From Harmothoe impar (lineage: Eukaryota > Annelida > Polychaeta > Phyllodocida > Polynoidae): a stretch of DNA of 64,000 bases. Position numbers and translations under genes: made by a program. The DNA is taken from positions 66,978,816 to 67,042,815 of the forward strand of contig OX381707.1 in the NCBI GenBank assembly GCA_947462335.1, in the 5' to 3' direction. This document shows, in pieces, positions 31,274-40,262 of this stretch; the stretch's first letter is position 1; every line of letters begins with the position of its first letter. The notes beneath the pieces were generated by a model, which saw nothing but the letters and a program-made list of their open reading frames with translations, ran no database searches and was not told the DNA's origin.

Positions 31274-32638
31274 ATGTTACGGGGTGAAGATTCGGCAGCG
31301 GACAGCGGGGCAGGCGGAGAGCTGCGGACGGGAGACGAGCATCCGGAGAGCAGGAGGACGGCTATCTTCAGGGACTCCACCTCCGAGGCACGGGGAGGCG
31401 AGATGGAAGGCAGGATCGGAGGGAACCTGGTGGAGTGTGCGGACGAAGATATATTCCTCAGAAGGGATCGGAGCGGGGATCGGACGCCGGAGATGTGGGG
31501 GTCGTCGCGGCCTGGATCGGCGGCAGGGGGCCGGAGCTCACTGGAATGGAGGACGGACGGGCGTCACAGGATGTCGGGCCGGGCACCGTGGTCGGCGGAG
31601 ACGGCTGGGGCAGGCGGGGATCTCCCGCGGTCAGGTATGGGCGCCAGAAGAAAGGAGAGAAGGACGGAGGGACGGGGGACGGAGCAGCTCCCCAACACGG
31701 CCCCAGCAGGGCGGGAACGCGTGGTGGAACGACAGGAACGGACGGGCGGATTAAACGTGACGATCCCAAACACGCCGGCGGGGGACGGGGCCCGGCCGGT
31801 TGTCATGCCCTCCCCGTTCGACGGGACGTCGGACCTGGACGAGTTCATGGCCCACTTCAGGCTGTGCGTACAAGCGAATAAATGGGACGAGCGCACCGCA
31901 GGGATGTTCCTGGGTATCAGCTTACGAGGCAGCGCCAGACGACTACTATCTAGAGTAGCCCCGGGGGGGGAACTAGGTTACGCCCAACTAGTACACGCAT
32001 TGGAGCAGAGATTTCAGCCCCGAAACCAGGCCGAGTCCCATAAGGCGCTATTCCGGAACCGGGACCGACGGCAGGACGAGGACCTGGTCTCGTACTCGGA
32101 GAGCTTGGAACGACTGGCCCGGTTGGGATACCCGGACGCGGACGCGGGCACCATCTGTAGCCTGGCGAAGGACCGCTTCCTGGACGGGCTAAAAGACAGC
32201 CAGTTGAGATACTTCATTCTCTACTCCCAACCAAGGACGTTGGAAGATGCGGCCACGGTAGGGGTGAGGGCGGAGGCTCACCTCAACAAGGACCGACAAG
32301 CAGGGCGGAAGAGCGATCGGGTCTTCGCCACGGACGCCACCATGGCGGAAGAACTGGAGTCGTTGAGGAAGGAGTTTTCCCGGGAGCTGGCCCCCATGCG
32401 GTCCGAGTTTATGAGAGAACTGGCAAACATCCGGAAGGACCTGGCGGCGCAGTCGGCGGCTGCTAATGCGCCCGGCGGGGGGGCGAGGCCGCAGAATCGG
32501 AACTGTTTCAAGTGCGGCCAAGAGGGACATTTCCGGCGGGAGTGCCCGGAGAGGGGAGAGTCCCGGCCGAAGGCCGAACCGGAGCAGTCGGCCGAGAACA
32601 AGACGGCGTCGGGAAACGGGACCCGGCCCCAGGCATAG
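31274..32638 (+). CDS. gag: Gag polyprotein
   Basis: A 454-codon ORF. The first 160 residues are charged, arginine- and glycine-rich and look disordered. Residues about 175-310 form the retrotransposon gag capsid domain (PFDGTSDLDEFMAHFRLC, LVHALEQRFQPRNQAE). One CCHC knuckle, CFKCGQEGHFRREC, lies near residue 415. It ends in the loop of the frameshift hairpin. No damage is seen. Confidence 0.92.
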   Translation: MLRGEDSAADSGAGGELRTGDEHPESRRTAIFRDSTSEARGGEMEGRIGGNLVECADEDIFLRRDRSGDRTPEMWGSSRPGSAAGGRSSLEWRTDGRHRMSGRAPWSAETAGAGGDLPRSGMGARRKERRTEGRGTEQLPNTAPAGRERVVERQERTGGLNVTIPNTPAGDGARPVVMPSPFDGTSDLDEFMAHFRLCVQANKWDERTAGMFLGISLRGSARRLLSRVAPGGELGYAQLVHALEQRFQPRNQAESHKALFRNRDRRQDEDLVSYSESLERLARLGYPDADAGTICSLAKDRFLDGLKDSQLRYFILYSQPRTLEDAATVGVRAEAHLNKDRQAGRKSDRVFATDATMAEELESLRKEFSRELAPMRSEFMRELANIRKDLAAQSAAANAPGGGARPQNRNCFKCGQEGHFRRECPERGESRPKAEPEQSAENKTASGNGTRPQA

Positions 32639-32655
32639 AGCGTCCTGGGGCCGGG
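32611..32655 (+). promoter_or_regulatory. -1 frameshift signal with 12-bp perfect stem
   Basis: GGGAAAC (32611-32617) is in G GGA AAC phase of gag. After a 4-base spacer, CCCGGCCCCAGG (32622-32633) pairs perfectly with CCTGGGGCCGGG (32644-32655) around a 10-base loop that contains the gag TAG (32636-32638). The -1 frame opens into pol. Confidence 0.92.
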
Positions 32656-35600
32656 AGGAGAGGACCGGAGCTGTCGGTCACTACCGTACGCGGGAGGGAG
32701 AAGAAAGGGACCGGCCTGATAGTGGAGGGCCGGGTCCTGGGCCATGAAATTAACATGCTGGTGGACACGGGGGCCTCAATCAGCATGATCTCCAGCAGAT
32801 GGTGGGAGCGGCGTACCCCGGACAGGGAGCTGCAGGTACACGACCGGACGGTGGTTTGCGCCGACGGCCGCCCTATGACGGTAAAGGGTAGAACGGAGGC
32901 CGTTTTGGAGATAGCGGGAGAAAGGATGAAGGGGGCATTTCTGGTGGCCGACATATCCCCGGAAGGGATCCTCGGGGCCGACCTGCTGCGGGGGAACGGC
33001 ATCCTGGTGGATATGAATGGGGAACGGCTACTGTGGGAGGAAGGCGGGGGGGGACCGCCGGCGGAGAAAAAGGCACGGCCCGCGCAGGGGGCAGCGGTAC
33101 TGTGGGAAGACTGCTACATTCCGGCCGGGCAACAGGCGGTGGTGACGGCCCAGTTGTCGGGATGGGATCCGGACGAGGGACTACACTGCGTCATAGAGGG
33201 GTTCCCAGAGAACGAGGAGAAGGAAGGCTTCCGAGTCGGCCGGGGGATAGTGTCACCAAACAGATGGGGCCGGACCCCGGTCATATTACTAAACGTGGGG
33301 ACGACGCCGCTGTGGCTACGCCAGAGCACCCGACTGGGCAGAATAGCCTCCCTGCAGGAGGTGGAGGACGAGGACAACGACCCCCAGATGTGTGCGGCCA
33401 CGGGGGGGGAGTCGGCCGAAGGGGCGGAAGGGGTAGTGGACACCCTCCTGCGGGGGGTGGATGAGGGGGCACGCCCGCAGGTGGAGGCCATGATCAGGGC
33501 GAACATAGAAGCGTTCTCCCACTGGGAAGACGACATGGGGGAGACCAGTGTCGTCCGACATGGCATACAGACCGGGGATGCCCAGCCGGTGAAGCAGCGA
33601 CCCCGCCGACTCGCCCCACACAAACGGGCCGAGGCCGAGAAGAAAATAAGGGAAATGTTGGAGTTAGGTATAATAGAACCGTCCACCAGCCCGTGGGCCT
33701 CCCCCCTGGTGCTGGCAAGGAAGAAAGACGGGCGGCCGAGATTCTGCATAGACTATCGAAAACTGAATGCCGTAACGAAGAAGGACGCCTATCCTATACC
33801 AAGGATAGATGACTCCCTGGATACCCTGGGGGGGTCAACGTGGTTCAGTACCATGGACCTTACCAACGGGTATTGGCAGGTGGCAATGAAGGAGGAGGAT
33901 CGCGAGAAGACGGCCTTTACTTCTCACAGCGGGCTATATCAATACAAGGTTATGCCCTTCGGCCTGTGTAACGCCCCGTCCACGTTCGAGAGACTAATGG
34001 AAGTGACCCTAAGGGGACTACATTGGAAGAGCTGCCTCGTATATCTGGACGATATTATAGTGTTCTCGGCCGACCTAAAAACGCACTTGGAAAGAGTACA
34101 AGAAGTACTGCAGAGGTTGATGCAGGCGGGGCTGAAGGTGAAGCCAAGAAAGTGCCAGCTGGCCCGAAGGGAGGTGAGTTTCCTCGGCCACATAGTCAGC
34201 CGGAACGGGGTGGCGACGGACCCGGAAAAAGTGAGGGCGGTGAGGGAGTGGCCCCGGCCGCAGTCGGTGGCAGAAGTAAGAAGTTTCCTGGGGCTGGCGG
34301 GGTATTACCGGGGGTTCGTCCGGGACTTTGCGGCCATCGCCAAGCCCTTGTCGGCCGTGGCGGAGAAGGACCGCAGGTTCGAGTGGTCGGGGGCGTGCGA
34401 AACGGCCTTCGGCCAGCTGAAAGGGCTGCTCACTTCCGCTCCTATCCTCAGCTACCCGGAGCCGGAGGGGGCCCTCATCCTGGACACCGACGCCAGTAAT
34501 TACGGACTGGGGGCGGTATTGTCCCAAGAGCAAGGGGGGCAAGAGAAGGTCCTGGCATACGCCAGCCGCACCCTTTCCCGGCCGGAGGGGAACTATTGTG
34601 TCACCCGCAAGGAGCTGCTGGCGGTGATGTTCGGGCTGAAGAAGTTCCGCCACTACCTGGTGGGTCGGCCCGTCCTTATCCGCACGGACCATGCGGCCTT
34701 GAGGTGGGTAACGGACTTTAAGGAACCGGAGGGCCAGGTGGCCCGGTGGTTACAAGTTTTGGGGACCCATGATTTCACCATCCAACACCGGCCGGGAAAG
34801 GACCACAACAACGCGGACGCCCTCTCCAGGCGGCCCTGCAGGCAGTGCGGACGGGGCGGCCCGGGCCCGGCCACATGCTACGCCGTGACCCGAGCCGCAA
34901 CGGCTCCAGCGGAGGGCGAGTCGGACGAGTCGGACGGGGAGGCGGACACAGTAACCCGCCTGGGTAGCCCCGGGGAGTGGGTGGCGGCCCAGCAAAAGGA
35001 CCCGGTTCTATCCCGGGTACGGGAGTGGCTGCAGAGCGGAGACCCCGGGGCGGGGTCGGACGAACAAACGGAGTCCTACGACCACCGGACGTACGCGAGA
35101 CAGACGACACGTCTGGTGGAGGGGCCCGGGGGGGTCCTGTCGCGGAAGTGGTACACCCCGGGCGGGGCCGACCGCCTACAGATTTTGGTCCCGGCCGGAA
35201 TGCAGTCAGAGGTGATGAATGGACTGCACGGGGAAGGGCTGGCCGGACACCTGGGTAGACGGCGGGTGATAAGGAGGTGCCAGGACTTTTTCTACTGGCC
35301 CAATTTCAGAAGGGATCTGACGGCGTGGTGCGCCAGATGTGTGCAGTGCAATCGGCGCAAGCCGGCCGTGGCGCCGCACCGGCACCCCATGGGCCATGTC
35401 ACGGTGGGAATGCCTATGGAAAGGGTGGGGGCAGACATCATGGGGCCGCTCCACCCCTCGGCCGGAGGGAACCAATACATACTGGTGTTGGTGGAATACT
35501 TTACCAAATGGGCCGAGGCGTACGCCCTTCCGGACCACAAGGCGCCGACGGTGGCCAGGGCCATAGTGGAAAATTTTGTATGTCGATTCGGGACCCCGGT

Positions 35601-38600
35601 GACACTACACACGGATCAGGGACGGGAGTTCCAGTCCTCCACCTTCCGGGAGGTAGTGAAGCTGCTGGGGATAAGACAGTCCCGGACGTGCCCCTTCAAC
35701 CCGAAGTCGGACGGAATGGTGGAACGGTGCAACCGGACGATAGAGGCGCTGCTGGCCACGGTCATTCAGGAGGACCAACGGGACTGGGACCGACAACTCC
35801 CCTTCGTCATGGCGGCCTACAGGGCCACGGAACACGCCTCCACCGGGGTGTCGCCGAACGCCATGATGCTGGGAAGGGAAACTGCCGCCCCCCTCAGCCT
35901 CATTTACCCAGTGGAGGCACTGAAGGACCAGCCCCCGGGGGAGGGTTATGTGGCCGAACTGCAGTCGGTTATGGCAGAGGCACACGACCTGGCCCGGGAG
36001 CAACTCGGCCGGGCGGTGCAAAGGCAGAAACGGAACTACGATCAGAGGGCGGAACTGCACGTCATCCCGGACGGGGCGGAGGTATATTTTTACCACCCCA
36101 TAAAGAAAATCGGCCGCAGCCCTAAGCTACAGAGTTATTGGACGGGGCCGTGGAAGGTGGCAAGGAATATAGGCGGGCCAGTGTACGAAATCACCATGGG
36201 GAGGAAGAGACGGGTGGAACACTACGACAACTTGAAGGTGGTACCTGGCGCCCCGGAACAGGGGGAGGCGGCCGTAGCCGAGGTGGGACCGGCGGAGGAT
36301 GGGGACGGCGTCCCCGGGAAGGGGGACGCGGCAGTATCCATGGGGACGAGGGCGGCAAGAGCGGGCGGCCGCCGGGTGGGGGCGCCCCGGGAGGAGCCTC
36401 CAGGCCCCCCGGGCCTGGGAGGGGGCGGGACGGAATCTCCGACCCGGCCCGTGATTGGGGGAAAAGGGGGGGGCGGCGGTAACCATGGCGAGGACGCCCA
36501 GGAGGAGGGGTATATAACCAGACCCGCTGGGACGAGGGAGTCAGTCATGGCGCTACACCCCCGAGAAGAGTATTACCCGGCTATCCTATCCGGTTTTGGC
36601 CAGTGGGCGAGCGAGGGGGATTCGGACGAGTCCCGCACCACGGCGGAGCTGTACGAAGAGCAGAGACGGCAAGCCCGGGAGGACTCTCCCTCGCAGTGGG
36701 GACGACAGGTGAGGAAGGAGGTGCCGGAGGTGAGGAGGTGGGTCGGACGGGTGGAGGGAGGAGCGCAGGAGCAGCCACCAGCGGCGTACCATAGGTGGAA
36801 GGAGGCCCACGAGAAGAGGGTCGAGTTCCAGCTAATAAACGGCCTCTCCTCGGACGAGGACGACGACACCGAATCCCTAGCGGTGACGTGGTCACTCGGG
36901 GAGAAAAGGATAGGGTCCGGGGCCCGGAGACGAAAATCTGACCATATAAGGGTGCCGATAGAGCCCGCCGCCCGACCCACCCCGCCGGACTCGCCGGTAC
37001 GAGAGATAAGGACGGTGACAATGGGAAGGCCGACAGTAAAAGACGGGAAGCGAACGGGCCGAGAGAAAAGCGGCAGCCGGGACTCCTCTTCCAGGAGCCG
37101 ACACTCCCGGTCGCCCCATAAACCGGCCGGGGAAGAGAGGAAAAAGGAGGAGGCCGGCAGGCGGGAACCATCGGGGAAGGAAAGGGGGGGGCGAGGCCGC
37201 TCCCGGGAGGGGCACCGGGCGCCCCACGCAGACCGACGGGAGGAGGGCGACGGCCGCCGGGGACACGGTAGGGGGGAAGGCCGCACGGCGGAGAGCAGGG
37301 GAAAAGGGGAACCCCCCAAACTACCCACGCCGTCCCGCAAGGAGAGGAAGGATCCCACGCCACCGGCCGGGTTTGGAACGAACCAGGTTCCCACGGAGCG
37401 GGCGGGGTTCGTGGATGGGACATGCTCCCACGCCCGGTCGAGGCCCCGGCCCCGCTCTCCCACGCCCGGTTCGAAACGAAACGGGCCAATCACAGCGCGG
37501 GTAGCGCCAGGCACGCCGGCCGAAAAGGAAATCAACCAATCAGGAGAGGGGGTGGGGTCGGCCCCACGTGCGGGGGTGCTATATAAGAGCGGAGAAGCCG
37601 AAGGAGAGACAGAGACGGACGAAATGGCTTCGAATACATTCTCCTGTGGGGATTGTCACCAGAAGGGCCGGAGTTGGAAGGGGACGGCCGAGGAATACGA
37701 TCGGCACCTGGCCAACCACCCCATATTAATTCTGGGCTGGAACTGCCCCGGAGTCGACAAAGAGGGCCACCCATGCAAGCTCCAAAAGACGGACCGTAGG
37801 AAGGGCGAGCTCGCCACCCACATGGGCTTGCACAGGGTCGGGGGTCGGGCCGGCCCCATACCACACGAGTGGGAGGACGCCAACAATATACCTGATGCAA
37901 CGTATATTGAGAAGCGGGGGCGGGCCCCGGCCGGAGGAACGAAGGGCGGTAAGAAGTCCGCCAGGAAACGGGGCGTGTCGTCGCGGGACTCCTCGACCGA
38001 ATCAACGGTGGACGTCCGTAACGTCCGGGGCCGGGGTAACCGGGACCAGTCGCCAGAGCCCGGCACCTCGGACGAATTAGACGGGACGAAGTCCCCGTCT
38101 CCCACCGACCCCACCCCGCAGAAGGATGCACCGGTGCCGGACGAGCAGCGGGAGGGGGTAACAGCACAAGTATTGGAGGAAAGGATGGCGGATATACAGA
38201 GGGCCCTCCGAGACGGGGGACAAGTAGAGGCGGTGGAGACGCTCCAAAGGCTGCCACCTGCGGTGTTCGCCGCCCTGATAGGCTCGGGGAAGACGACGGA
38301 GGTGGGGGCAACACCGGGCGGCACAATAACCCTCACGTCCGAGACGGTCACCGAAGTGGAGGTAGGGAGCGGGCCGCCACCACCGGAGAGCCCACCCCCC
38401 CAGAGGACTGTGGTACGCAACCTCTATGGCCAGTTCTCCCCGATCACCCCCCCCACGCCGTTAGTGCCGGAACAGGAGGCAGAGCCGGAGCCGGACCCGG
38501 TCAAAGACTCTAAAGGAAAGAAAACCAAAAGCCAGAAAAAGGCCGAGGCGGCCCGGAAAACCAGGGAGGAGCAAGAGAAGGCCGAGAAAGAAAAGGAGCA

Positions 38601-39291
38601 GGCCGACAGAGACGAGAAAGAGGCGGAGGAGAAGGCCGCAAGAGAAAAAGAGCAGGCCGATAAAGACAAGAAAGAGGCGGAAGAGAAGGCCGCAAGAGAA
38701 AAGGAGCAGGCCGACAGAGACCAGAGAGAGGCGGACGAGAAGGCCGCAAGAGAAAAGGAGCAGGCCGATAAAGACAAGAAAGAGGCGGAAGAGAAGGCCG
38801 CAAGAGAGAAAGAGCAGGCCGACAGAGACCGGAAACAGGCGGACGAAAAGGAGAAAGCGGCCCGGGAGAAGGCGGAATCCGACCGGCTACAGCGGGTGGC
38901 GGCCGAGAAAGTGGAGGAAGAGCGAAAGGCGGCCGAGGCACGGGAAACCGAGAGAAGGAAAGAGGAAAAGAGGAAGACGGAGGAGGCCGACAAGAGGCGG
39001 AGGGAGGCCACGAATGCGCCATGGGACCCTGCCACACAGCCACCCGCCCGCTGCCCGGGTGGGGTGGCCCTGCCATGGGTGGGAGCGGTACCGGCCGACC
39101 CAGAAGAAACACTCCGGCGACACCTCTCCACCACCGGCGGCCGGGACGACCGACCGTTAGCCCTGGTGGGCGGCCGCACCACCTCCGTCGTGGAAGCCCG
39201 GGGCCACGGAGAGTGGATCGTGGAGGAGCGGAGAACATATACCTTCAGTGAGTCCGACCCGTCAGCTACGGGGCCGAAGACGGACGCATAG
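32616..39291 (+). CDS. pol: Pol polyprotein with about 1,000-codon C-terminal extension
   Basis: The frame is open from before the slippery site to 39291. Protease LVDTGAS lies at 32758-32778. RT has FCIDYRKLN and YLDD (34042-34053), RNase H has LILDTDAS, integrase has an HHCC zinc region near 35220-35350 and a DD35E core (GADIMG, HTDQG, VERCNR), then a GPW module (YWTGPWKVARNIGG, near 36137). Typical pol would end near 36250. Here the frame runs on through an acidic and SR-like region (37070-37370, SRDSSSRSRHSRSP), two C2H2-like fingers (37645-37835) and an 18-residue coiled-coil repeat (38600-38880). Two promoter-like blocks and in-frame ATGs lie within the extension. Whether the extension is made as part of pol or separately is unknown. 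Confidence 0.88.
36451..36549 (+). promoter_or_regulatory. Internal promoter-like block 1 and in-frame ATG
   Basis: An inverted CCAAT box GTGATTGG (36451-36458), a GC box near 36466-36477, TATATAA at 36511-36517 and an initiator-like TCAGTC at 36541-36546 stand just before ATG (36547). TATA to initiator A is 32 bp, nearly the same as in the LTR. The ATG is in the pol frame and would give about 914 residues. Confidence 0.6.
37486..37626 (+). promoter_or_regulatory. Internal promoter-like block 2 and in-frame ATG
   Basis: Two direct CCAAT boxes, CCAATCAC (37486-37493) and CCAATCAG (37536-37543), a GGTGGGG box, and TATATAAG (37580-37587) precede the ATG at 37624, which is again in the pol frame. 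There is no strong initiator, but CA falls 30-31 bp from TATA. The block translates as part of the long ORF as well. Confidence 0.6.
37624..39291 (+). CDS. Possible separate ORF: C2H2 fingers plus coiled coil
   Basis: A 555-residue product would start at this ATG, in frame with pol. It opens with CGDCHQKGRSWKG and HLANH (C-x2-C, H-x3-H), then WNCPGVDKEGHPC and HMGLH (a second, unusual finger). A basic, proline-rich linker follows, then a very charged helix with 18-residue repeats (EKAAREKEQADKDKKEAE type, about 4.5 copies, near 38600-38880), and a non-charged C-terminal 110 residues. Zinc fingers plus a long coiled coil suggest a nucleic-acid-binding, self-assembling protein. I do not recognise a family. 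The alternative is that it is only the tail of pol. Confidence 0.5.
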   Translation: MASNTFSCGDCHQKGRSWKGTAEEYDRHLANHPILILGWNCPGVDKEGHPCKLQKTDRRKGELATHMGLHRVGGRAGPIPHEWEDANNIPDATYIEKRGRAPAGGTKGGKKSARKRGVSSRDSSTESTVDVRNVRGRGNRDQSPEPGTSDELDGTKSPSPTDPTPQKDAPVPDEQREGVTAQVLEERMADIQRALRDGGQVEAVETLQRLPPAVFAALIGSGKTTEVGATPGGTITLTSETVTEVEVGSGPPPPESPPPQRTVVRNLYGQFSPITPPTPLVPEQEAEPEPDPVKDSKGKKTKSQKKAEAARKTREEQEKAEKEKEQADRDEKEAEEKAAREKEQADKDKKEAEEKAAREKEQADRDQREADEKAAREKEQADKDKKEAEEKAAREKEQADRDRKQADEKEKAAREKAESDRLQRVAAEKVEEERKAAEARETERRKEEKRKTEEADKRRREATNAPWDPATQPPARCPGGVALPWVGAVPADPEETLRRHLSTTGGRDDRPLALVGGRTTSVVEARGHGEWIVEERRTYTFSESDPSATGPKTDA

Positions 39292-39953
39292 CCGGGGCCC
39301 GTTCCTCGAGGGGTCCGGCGGACGGGAACGAAGGTGGTGCGGACGGCACCGGGATACGGAGGGCAGCGGAGCCCCCTCCACGGCGAAAGAAACGGAGGGC
39401 AGCGGAGCCCCCTCCACGCCGGCGGATATTCACGTCTTACCTTATTTATAGTTCGGCCTCATGCCGGTAAAGACACTACGCCGATTGTTAAGGCAGCTGG
39501 TTAAATAAGTATTATAGTCGGCCGCGATAGTCATGTGTTATTATATTTATATAGTTCGGCCTCATGCCCGGAAGGACACTACGGGAAGAAACGGAGGGTA
39601 GCGGAGCCCCCTCCACGCCGATTGTTATGTGTTAAATAGTCTGTAGTCGGCCTCATGCCACGTATTACTATACCACGGAGGGCAGCGGAGCCCCCTCCAC
39701 GTCGGATCCTACTTATCATGTTACTATAAGATAGAGTCGGCCGCGGGCCGTAGCGTTACTAGTAGGGGTGGTGATATGATTCGGGGGAGCGGGGAGGGAA
39801 CGCTTAAGGGGGAAGGGAGACGGTTCGGCCTCGGCCCAGTAGTAGTTAAGTACTGTTCAGATAGATAAAAATAAGTTACGTTGGACATCACTACATGGGT
39901 ACCTACTCTGTTAATATAAAGTTGGGGTAGGGGTTTGGATAGGGTGGGGAGAG
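39292..39953 (+). other. 3' untranslated region with hairpin repeats
   Basis: Four copies of ACGGAGGGCAGCGGAGCCCC (27-bp unit) are at 39356-39382, 39392-39418, 39591-39617 and 39675-39701. Each can fold with GGAGGG against CCCTCC. GTTCGGCCTCATGCC words also repeat. A purine-rich tract, AGGGTGGGGAGAG, ends at the LTR. RNA packaging, export or stability roles are possible. Confidence 0.7.
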
Positions 39954-40248
39954 TGTAGCGGGCGGAGGAGGGGGTCGGCCGGACGGGCGCCCCTGCAACT
40001 ACACTCTCGGCCGGGAGGACTCCCGTCCGGAACCGGGTCGGCCGAACTGGAGTCGGCCGGAACGGGAGTCGGCCGGAGCGGGAGTCGGCCGGGACGCAGC
40101 TCGGGGAAGGGACGCGGGAGGGGTATATAAGGGATCGTTTGAGGCCAGTTGGTCAGTTGTTGTTGAGTACTTGTTAATAAAGGATCTCCTGGTAAACCGC
40201 AAGGCTGGCTGTCGTGTCGTTCATCATATGCCCACAAATATCTTTACA
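39954..40248 (+). repeat. 3' LTR of the GC-rich element
   Basis: Length 295 bp, identical on reading to 30930-31224. Followed by the leftover TA microsatellite (40249-40262). Confidence 0.95.
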
Positions 40249-40262
40249 ATATATATATATAT

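Larger units (their letters stand above)
30930..40248 (+). mobile_element. GC-rich Ty3/gypsy LTR retrotransposon with giant pol frame
   Basis: The 295-bp LTRs (30930-31224, 39954-40248) read as identical, which implies a very young insertion. It sits in the TA microsatellite; ATAT on both sides is the likely duplication, although the LTR may include the preceding AG. Order: LTR, tRNA-Leu-like primer site, gag, -1 frameshift, protease, RT, RNase H, integrase, long C-terminal extension, 660-bp untranslated region with four hairpin repeats, purine tract, LTR. Both ORFs are open, so this copy may be active. It is far more GC-rich than the DNA around it. Confidence 0.95.

Noticed and set aside
32508..39240. 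Many long minus-strand and alternate-frame ORFs of 100-320 codons
   Set aside because: Shadows of the GC-rich gag and pol frames, where stop codons are rare. The plus-strand frame has recognisable domains.
21678..40248. A single 18.6-kb composite element
   Set aside because: The two LTR pairs differ completely in sequence, length and orientation, and each has its own target duplication.
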